A program made the position numbers and the translations under genes. 21,933 bases of DNA from Priapulus caudatus (Eukaryota; Priapulida; Priapulimorpha; Priapulimorphida; Priapulidae), in NCBI RefSeq assembly GCF_000485595.1, contig NW_014577153.1:594084-616016 (forward strand). The letters run 5' to 3'. Under the pieces are notes generated by a model, which worked only from the letters and a program-made list of their open reading frames with translations, searched no databases and was not told the origin of the DNA. This document shows, piece after piece, positions 1 through 9,500 of this stretch. Position 1 is the first letter of the stretch. Each line of letters starts with the position of its first letter.

Positions 1-195
1 CGTTCATTCATGTTTACGTTCATTCATGTTCACGTTCATTCATGTTCATGTTCATTCATGTTCACGTTCATGTTCATTCATGTTCACGTTCATGTTCATG
101 TTCATTCACGTTCACGTTCACATTCACGTTCACGTTCATTCATGTTCATTCATTTTCATGTTCACGTTAATATTCACGTTCACGTGTTCTCATGT
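1..195. repeat. Minisatellite of CATTCA/TGTTCA/CGTTCA words
   Basis: An irregular tandem array of hexamer words (CATTCA, TGTTCA, CGTTCA) fills the first ~195 bases and runs off the left edge. It lies in the intron upstream of XRN1 exon 1. All plus-strand frames look open here because the array lacks stops, giving a meaningless His/Val/Phe/Ser-rich translation. Confidence 0.85.
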
Positions 196-269
196 TCTGG
201 AACTTGTGTACGTGAATTCGTTTTTGATTCCCAATGTGACCTCATGCTCTCCGCCCTCGTACGCTGCAG

Positions 270-526
270 GATACAGTGTCCCGAGGACCAGGTCTACCAC
301 CTGCTGCATCTGTCGCTGATGCGCGACTACCTCGAGTACGAGTTCGCTGAACTGAAGGGGGCGCTGTCGTTCCCGTTCGACCTGGAGCAGGTCATCAACG
401 ACTGGGTGCTGATGGGCTTCCTCGTCGGCAACGACTTCATCCCGCATCTGCCGCACATGCACATCCACGACAACGCGCTGCCCATCCTCTGGAAGACCTA
501 CATCAACGTCATGCCACGCCTCGACG
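270..526 (+). CDS. XRN1: XRN1 exon 1: end of conserved region 1 with GNDF catalytic motif
   Basis: Acceptor ctgcag before 270, donor gtgagt at 527; starts on the third base of a codon and ends on the first. It reads from IQCPEDQVYHLLHLSLMRDY to MPRLDG. The Asp in VGNDFIPHLPH is the last of the conserved metal-binding acidic residues of XRN nucleases (family knowledge). Codon third positions are nearly all G or C, unlike most later exons. Confidence 0.95.
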
Positions 527-3500
527 GTGAGTGTGTGTGTGGGGGGGAGGGAGAGATGGAGGGAGGGAGGGAGGGGGAAAGAGAGAGAGAGAGAGAGAGA
601 GGGAGGGAGGGAGGAATGGGGAAGAGTGCGAGAGAGAGGGAGGGAGGAAGGGGGGAGAGAGCGAGAGAGAAACAGAAACAGAATGAAGTTGGAGATGGGG
701 AATAGGAAGGGGACCGAGAAAAGGGAGTCAAAAACAAGAACTGGTTCTCTACTGTGGTTGTCACCTGCGTGAACCAAGATCGGAATCCTGCGGGGATTTT
801 TAATTTTTAGCTCACCATGACATCGTCAAGCTGAGCTATTGCCATGGGTCGTCGTCCGTCGTACGTCCGTCCGTCCGTCCGTCAACATTTGGTTTCGGTC
901 AACGATAACTCAGGAACCGTTTGACCCACATGTTTGAAATTGGGTGTAGTTGTTACTGATATGCTCCCATATGGAACGTTCTATTTTGGAGCACGCCAGT
1001 CGGCGTACTTTCGAGCCACGGCGATTTTTTGGGAAAAATGGAAATTGCCATTAGTCAGTTCAGGTTCAACGGATTTTGCTCATTTTTGGTATGTGAATGA
1101 ATAAGGGCTAGGGGTTTTGATATTTAAAAAAAAATTATGCAAATTAGGTAGGTTTATGCAATTTATGCAAAAAACGCCGATAACAAACAGTCTGTGGTGT
1201 CACACTCATCTGGTTCGTTTTACAAGATTTCATTGACAATATCTTTAATGCAAAGGGATGTAGTAGAAGAGTGAGGTGGGAGTAACAAAACCATGTCCGT
1301 ATGGATTGTCTGATGAAGTTGCATTGCTATGTTTTTGTCCAACAAGTTTTACCTGACAGGAGAGATGTATATGTCTGAAGTCGACTATGAATTCAATATG
1401 ATCTCTTACGACAAGTAAACGTTGGAGAGTGCATGAGTAACAAATGTAAATTCGTCGTGTTTTGCTGCAGGATCAGCATTGCTAAAGGCGTGAAAGTCGG
1501 GATAAGTGTAGGCCCGAAGGATATGGACCAAGAGGATTTAGACAGTGATATGCAGCGCCAGTGGAAGCAGCAAGTTAATGCACTCTCTACACGGTAAGAA
1601 CGCTCGCTCAGTGGTGTAACACTTCTGCTCGGCATCAAGTCTGCTGCTGTTTTGCTTGTACTGCGCTAGAAAATCTGTAGGATCCTCTCTTGTTCGGCAG
1701 CGTGTGTGAGTTTTGAGATGTGTGCATTGTCGCTATGTCGCAGCAGTTCAACCGTTTTCTCTCTCCGTGAGGTTTGATTGCGGTGTGCTTGTAAACCCAT
1801 CGCTTGTTGTTTACTACAGGTGTCACGACAGGTGGGGAGTGAAGATCGGTGATACTCATCTCTTGCTGGACGTGCGTCCGATCAGCGGCAAAAAGTAAGT
1901 GCTGGCGCAAAGCAGCGATACGTTCTCTATGTCTCCAATCTCGAGTTGTTTGCAGTATAATTGGTTCGTTGATGGAATTGCAGAAGTACATCCACAATTG
2001 TCGCGCTTCGCTCATGACGGTTTGGCCAGAGTGTTCGTCTATGTCTAGGCTACCTCATCGCCAATCTTCATTCTTACTCTGCTTGAAGAAACATATTCGT
2101 GTAGCACACTCACTCTTACTTGTCGTGCATGCGGTTGCTCGACCTAGGGTCATAGTTTGTTCGTAGGTACATAGCTTGTTCATAGAATTGGAGCTTGCTC
2201 ATAGGATCATGGCTTGTTCATAGGATCATAGCTTGATGATAAGATCATAGCTTGTTCATAAAGTCGTGGTTTGTGTGTGTACTTTCCCCGCAGGTACGTG
2301 TGTGAAGATGATGGAAGGGTAACGCTTGAGAAGCAGTGGGTTGAGAAGCCGATCCCGATGGTATATCAGCTCTGTGCCAAGGTGCGCATTGCTTAGTCGC
2401 AATTTTATGTCGTGCGGGTTTTTTATCGCATTCTAGATCATGCTAGAGGTTGAACAGTGTGTCATAACAGCCGTGTGCAACTGGTTTGTGTCGTGATTTA
2501 TATTTCATGTATTCTGGGAAAAAGTTTTGGAAAGAACGTCAGCACAGTGCAAGTGAGACAGATATATATGTGATAATATGACGTGTATAAATACGTGTAT
2601 GTGTATATTGTTTACAGGATCTGATTGTCGAGGGTCCAACATACAAGCAATTCAAGACAATTGATGAGTTTTACAGCGTGGGCTCGGATTGCTTTATGTT
2701 AGGGCAACCCCACTATGGATGCATGGGTCAGGTATGGAGAGTAGAAGCTGCCATTGTTAGCCATGAGTGTCTTCAGATTCAAGATTCAAGATGTTTATTT
2801 TGTGCATAAGTCGTGTATATACAGTGTACAGCGGCATATAGGAAATATACAAGTCAAGTTAATCTAGTTTACAAAGGAAGCACAGGAGTGGCGAAAGAAC
2901 CCGCAGGTTATCAACGTCTGCCACCCCTCAAAATAAAATGTCATACTAATAGTAGGCAGATGGGTCATTATAATATACTTGGTTGCCACAGTGGATGGTG
3001 AGCATGTGAAACCGCAAACACATGACAGCGAAAATGATCAAAACATATGAACGATAAAACTCAGACGTGTTGTCTTCACTCTCAATTGTGCCATGTGTTG
3101 TTGTGGCATGTCAACTTTATATAGTTTAATTAGAAATTTAATAATTCGTTAAATATTACATTTACAACCGTTCATGATTTGACTCTCTTGTAGTGATTGT
3201 TGTTGATGGACAAAGGTAACTGACTGTTTGGTAGTTTTAGAATTATTTATAGTTACATATAATGACCAGTGATTTTCAAACATTTGCTAAGATTTAGTTT
3301 GTATCTGTCTAGGTTCTGGAAATTGACCCTAAGTATAAAGGTCGTATTCGCATAAAAGTTGAAGTGCTGCCAGATTTGAACCTGACGCCGGTGAAAGGGA
3401 GAGAAAATGTATGTCACCTTCTCTTTCCACCATAATTAGAGTAAAAAGTCTATATTTATATACATTCACCACTGACTACACTGATTGTCGGTATCTATCT

Positions 3501-6500
3501 TCGAACGTAGTCATGACCCTGTGCCCTATCAACTTTCATCAACGACGGTGTATACGATTGCATTACCAATCGTGGAAACAGCAGTTTCATCTGCAACATT
3601 TCCATTCAGCAGCATAGTGTTGTGTAATACTTGCATTGCAGTACAAGTGTGGCTAATAATTTGATGGAGAGACGCGATAAAAATCTGTGTAATTTCTGTA
3701 GAATGTAATTATAGACACATACAGGAACATCATAAAAAAAACCTAAATATAGTGTGTGACGTGGATAACGCACGCTGTTCGTTACATCAGGAGCTGCGGA
3801 TCAAGTGGATGCCGGGTTACGTTGCGGCGAAGCATCTCTGTGTGAGTAGCAGCATTGTGTCTCGCATCACAGGCTCGCTGTATCTCATCAAGGGCCCGCG
3901 AGGCCATCCTGACCCACAGAACGCCAAGATTGGACTGAATCTCAAGCTAAACAAGACAAACAAAGAGGTCAGTAAGCGGCATGTGGATGAATCCTCATTT
4001 CCAATGACAGAGAGAAGTGATGTGGTGTGTGGCGTGTCTTTATTATGTTGCTAGAGATGTGCCTGTCTACCGACCTAACGTTTCGACGCTGGAAATTCTG
4101 GGTTGGCTAACTGCAAGAGAGAGAGAATTTTTATGTGGTGTTATGTAGTGTATGTATGCGCTTGCACATCAGTGTTGGAATGAATTGAAAGGTACAAAGA
4201 TTGGTTGAATCTGATGAGCTGATGCTAATGAATGCATTCATTCAAACTTTGCCACTGCAGGTGCCAGGCTACACAAAGAAGATGGACGATAACTGGTACT
4301 ATTCACCAAAGGTGCTTGAAGACGTCGAACGATATATGGAAAAGTTAGTTGACTTCTTCTATCTTCGATTTATTCGGTATACGGCAGGTAACAGGCGAGT
4401 GACTTGTGTTATCGAAACCTACTCAAATCTGATTAATAATGACACTTAAGTGAAACACGATTACAACCCTAGTTGCGTGCGAAAGGTTAGGTAGCACCGT
4501 GTTTTGTATACACATTCACTCGAGTCTTTATCATTGCTCCATGCCTAACTTGATGCACTTACACTGAATGTGGTGTTTTTGATGAAGCCGTGCTTATTTC
4601 CGTTACCTGTTTGGATGTTTATTTGGATTATGATTTAATCGCTACATGTTCCGCTGCAGGTTTCCGGAGTTGTTCGAGAGCTTGGCAAACTACTCTCACG
4701 ATGTATACGAGGAAGATATCTACCCAAACTCAAACGGGTGAGCATAGTAGATGATCGCAGGATGTTGATTTGTTCATATTTCTTGGCGTTTATCTTGCAA
4801 CTGCTGCAGTAAGTCTACACGTGCATCATCATCAACGTCATCAGCGTCATCATTAGCATCAACATCGTTATCATCAGCAACAACAACAACATGAGAGTGA
4901 CCATTCTAATTGTGATTACTATTTCCACGTTCCTTGCCCCAACCATCAGCAACCTGTCTTCATTATCATCATCGTGTCTGTTGCCATAGTCACCTCCACC
5001 AGCATCGTCATTGTCTTGTGAGACGGATAGTGATGCAAGATGAAATTATGCTTGTATTGCCATCCGGGACCAAGCAACTTTAGTCGTCCTGACATAGACA
5101 AGTAAAACAGTCGTAAAAACTGTTGCCGACAGAACACTTAAGTGACTCTAGATCTATTATAAAAATGGTAATAAGGGTAACAATAAATTATTATAATTAT
5201 TATACATTAGGCTAAACAAAAAAATTCCTTTGGTTCGGGTCACATGGATTGTGAAAATTAGGGTAGGTAGGTAGGTATAAATAATTTTTTTTCCCTGCAA
5301 AAACATGGGTAGGCAGGAATATAATGTTTTTAATTTTTTTATTCTTATATTTTTTATTTTTATTTTTTCTATTTTATTTTTTATGCTTTTATCGCCGATA
5401 GTATACTAAACAATCGATATTTTTCGATTGTTGCAAAATGTGAACACCTGGATAGTAGTGTTAGGAATCGCTCCAAAAACGGAGCTCGATTAATCGTCTC
5501 TTTGAACGAGCGAGTAACCAAAGTGTAAATGGCTCTGCGGCCGCGTATAGCACGATAGCATGCGTATACTATATAGTACGCGATTGATCGCGTACATCAA
5601 AGCCGGCCGCCGCGCCATACGACCTTCAGGCTCTGTTTATGAAGTAGCCGGCCCAGGCTCTATACGACTGTTTCACGTTGTAGGAAACGTTGGTACGAAC
5701 TGTTTCACTTCTCGCCAATGAAGTTCTGTTTATAATACAATAATAAATATTTTGGAACTCTCCTTAGGTAAATAAAATGACAAGAGTCGGATATTTGAAT
5801 ATGTATGATCGGCAGGCGGTATCTTTTAATTTGATTTTTTCTTGAAACCCTCTAAAAGTGACCGCAGTCGCTCATTTTTCACTCCGAAATGTGAAGTCGG
5901 GCGGGTGACCCGAACCAAAGGTAATTTTTTGGTCGGCCTTAAAGTAATAATATATATTATAATATATTAACTATTAGTATATTATTAGTTAGTTATTAAA
6001 TTAAGCATATATATCATTTAAGTTAAATATATTAGTTTATTAACTAAAATAAGTAAAATGGCTCCGGATTTGGCGTGAAATCGGGCGAGGTGATGCTGCG
6101 AGGAGGAGGAGGGGCTGACGTTGTTGTTGTTGCGGGTTTCCAGCGAGAAGGGCAAGGAGATTGTGCGCTTCATTACGACGCTCGGCTGCAGCAAGCTGCC
6201 ACCGGAGGAGATCGGCACCAAGTACCTCGCCGAGCCGCTCGTGCGCGCCATTGAGGACGAGGCGAAGAAGCTGCGCGAAGCCCGCACGCCCGGCAAGACG
6301 GTGAAGATGCAAGTGCGCTCGCATCTCATCTACCGGGTGAGTGGCCGAGAGATCGTCGTCGTCGTTGTTACCATCGCTGTGTTAATCGTCGTCGTTACCA
6401 TCGCTGTGTTAATCGTCGTCGTTACCGTCGCTGTGTTAATCGTCGTCGTTACCGTCGCTGTGTTAATCGTCGTCGTTACCGTCGCTGTGTTAATCGTCGT

Positions 6501-9500
6501 CGTTACCGTCGCTGTGTTAATTGTCGGCGTTAGGCAAGAGCAGTGATGACCCGTGATGGTTAGCACTCGGGGAGTTTTGTGATGAAGGGTCAGGGTTTCA
6601 AGTCCCGCCGTGGTCACTGCTGTCGTGCCCTCGAGCAGGGCACTTTATCCCGATTAACTTCAATCGATGCCTGCTGTAGAACTGGGTCCCCACGATGCTA
6701 CCTCGGGAAGTTGACATATAATTCTGACAGCATTACCTATGTAAACCCATGCCTTTAACGGAAAGCAACGCCTTAAGAGTTCTAATTCTTGATGCTAAGT
6801 CTGCGTGAGATATCCATTGCTGATGGGCCAATTTTTCTTTAAATTTGATGCCGTTTTTCAAACACGGTGGCAACACTGCACCGTCTCATGGTTCGTCCAT
6901 TGTTTTGTTTTCTCAGCGTTTCTATGTTTTGCTATATTTCATACATTGTAATGTGCACGTAAGCATTTTAATCTAACATGTGCGACATTATTACTATTGG
7001 CTTGTTGTGACTATGGATCGTTGTTTCGTGTGTGCGCAGCCCATCGACAACCCGGGTAGTCTGCAGGCGGACACGACGACGACGTACGCACTGTGGGATC
7101 GTGTCGTTAACGCACGCGACGGCTACAGCGTGCCGCTGGGTCTCCGCGGCACCGTCGTCGGCATCCTGCCCGGTGAGCACGCATCCACATCTCTGCCAGC
7201 TAGTGTGAGCAGCTAGTGCACATCGTCTAGGCCACAGCAGTCGTGCCGATCATGCGTGTTTTACCTTGGGATATGCTGCTGAAATGATATGATTGCATGT
7301 AGTACATGCTGCGCATTAATGGCATGATTCAGAAATGGCCGTACAAAGCCATTTAGTGTAATTAACTACTCGACTAATTTCATAATTGACTGTAGTGCTC
7401 GTTTTTTAATCAGTAAAAAGTGTTAGTTGCACCATTAATCAACTCTGAGACGTCGGAATTCCTATATTGAGAATGAAAATCCAAAGAAAGTGTTGACTGT
7501 AGTGTTATATCGGCATTACAAGCACTTGCGTGCACTCCTGTTTCTTCGTCCTTCTCGCAGGCTTGTGTGTTCCTAATGCATGAGCTCTATTTCCTTGCAG
7601 GAGCCACGAGTGCTTATGTCCTGTACGAGGTTGTGTTTGACGAAGCATTTCCAAATGCAATTACGATCAGGTGAGAGTAAAGTAGTGTAGTAGCAACCTT
7701 AGTAGTAGCATCAGTAGAGAGCAGTAGCTGCAGTAGTTGTGGTGTTAGCAACAGTTGCAGTAGCTGTAGTATATGTCCTGGCAGTTGCATTAGCAGTCGA
7801 GCATATTTTACAAAGTAAAAAAACTGCATACGCATCAGGAGCGCTTGATTAAATCACTTGTGTCAAGTCGTGCACTCCTGAAACTATAGTGACTCGCACA
7901 TAAGTAATTGCACGCAATTAATCAGTAAACAAATTAACAGTGAAATTTGAGGTGAATTTCCCCATCTGCTCATGCTTTGGTTTGCCCTATCGGTTCGGGT
8001 TATGGCGATTAAAGGCATCGCGTGTTGTTTGCTGTACAGGGGCTCGTCGGACTGCGGCTACAGGCTTCCTGCATTCGCGCTGATCAACCTCAGCCATGGA
8101 GAGAGGAAGCTGCGTGGGGAGCAGACGCCTGAGGCCGGGCGTGGCCGCAACGAGCCGCGTGCCGCACAGCAGAGGTTCAACCACAGTCCCAACTCCCCGT
8201 TCGTGCCACAGCAGGTAAGGTTCAACGTCCAACTCCCACGTATCGTGCCACAGCAGGTAGGTTCAACCACAGTCCCAACTCCCCATTCGTGCCACAGCAG
8301 GTAGGTTCAACCACAGTCCCAACTCCCCATTCGTGCCACAGCAGGTAGGTTCAACCACAGTCCCAACTCCCCTTTGCTGCCCACAACAGGTAGGTTCAAC
8401 CACCAGTCCCAACTCCCCATTCGTGCACACAGCCGGTAGGTTCAACCACAGTCCAACTCCCTTCCGTGCCACAGCAGGTAGGTTCAACCACAGCTCCTCA
8501 ACTCCCCATCTGTGCCCACACCAGGATAGGTGGCAACCCACGAGACCCAACTCCCCATTCGTAGCCAAGATAGGTTCAACCACAGTCCCAACTCCCCGTT
8601 CGTGCCACAGCAGGTAGGTTCAACCACAGTCCCAACTCCCCATTTGTGCCACAGCAAGCGGGTTCCCACGGTTGCAAGGCAGCTGTGAAAAGCTAGAGTT
8701 ACGTTAGTCGTTGCTGGGAACAGCGTGGTTGATCGCAGGCTGATTGGTCTGCGTTGCGTCAGAATGTTATCAACGACAACAGCAACCTTCATTTCCAAAT
8801 TCAACATTTATTTGTTCACATTCAACATTTGACGTCCATTCATTTGCGATTTCAACTGACAGCCACATAGGCTTACATCAGGTACTCAGATATGGGCCTC
8901 ATGGTGTAGATCTTCTCAAATCTGGGGGGGTAAAGTGTTTGCTATACCTGTCCCTGTGACTTTTCTGCAGAAGATCCATCAGCCAGGATCGTACCCACAA
9001 AATACACAGCCACAGTTTGTGACTCCGAGAGGTCCAAAGAAGTACAGTCCGCTGCCACAACCTACTCACCAGGCAGTCCAAACAAGCGGCGGATACACTC
9101 ATCGACAGAAGGTAGAGGATGAATAAAAACCTTTCTTGAAGGTGTCAGCGTATAGGTGCACATGTGGATGAGAAGTAGTGGTGGCACATCGTAGAGCAAT
9201 AGTGCAGCTGGGGAAAACTTTTTTACTTTGGGAAATATTAAGTATAAAAATTTGGTAATATTATATCTAATGACGTAGCAAAATTTGGCACTTACATTGT
9301 GCAATGACATTGCAGAATTTGCCGCCTCGTCTTCAGCCAAAGCCGCAAGCGACCGACGAGTTCTCACAGATGTGGCAACAACTGCAATTAGCTCCATCTA
9401 ACGGCAACGTTGCACCGCAGACACTTCCACCTAGTGTGAATACAGCAGTTCCAATGTCTAAAGAGAACGTTCCTAGCGTTCGACAGTCAGCTGTCGATCA

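Larger units (their letters stand above)
527..1359 (+). other. XRN1 intron 1 as assembled; expected CR2-coding exons absent
   Basis: This 833-base stretch should, by comparison with human XRN1, contain several exons for about 430 residues. I find none. It holds a purine-rich G/GA tract (541-690), an interspersed repeat (about 790-1195) and about 160 bases of unremarkable sequence. There are no Ns. Exon 1 ends with one base of a codon and exon 2 begins with two, so they happen to be phase-compatible. Confidence 0.8.

Noticed and set aside
10-705. A 231-codon plus-strand frame read as one gene
   Set aside because: Its first third is the minisatellite and its last third the purine tract past a good donor. 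Only 270-526 is coding, as XRN1 exon 1.
526-1471. Direct splice of exon 1 to exon 3
   Set aside because: Exon 1 ends with one codon base and exon 3 starts with one, so the join is out of frame. Exon 2 (1360-1414) resolves the downstream side.
5207-5942. Confident piggyBac assignment from TTAA-like edges
   Set aside because: Only one edge has a full TTAA and the termini lack a clear CCY start at that point, so the superfamily is left open.
6121-6546. Independent 141-residue hydrophobic protein
   Set aside because: It is XRN1 exon 11 plus intronic repeat read-through; the gtgagt donor at 6337 is strong and exon 12 continues the homology.
6545-6620. A functional tRNA gene
   Set aside because: A- and B-like boxes are present but no cloverleaf or acceptor stem closes. 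The downstream block is SINE-like.
8173-8657. CRISPR array or protein-coding repeat
   Set aside because: Repeats are contiguous without unique spacers, the genome is eukaryotic, and frames are broken by 44/46/47-base units with stops. It derives from the exon end.
8263-8807. Minus-strand frames rich in WLNLPAV/CCGTNGELG
   Set aside because: They are translations of the tandem array and have no independent support.
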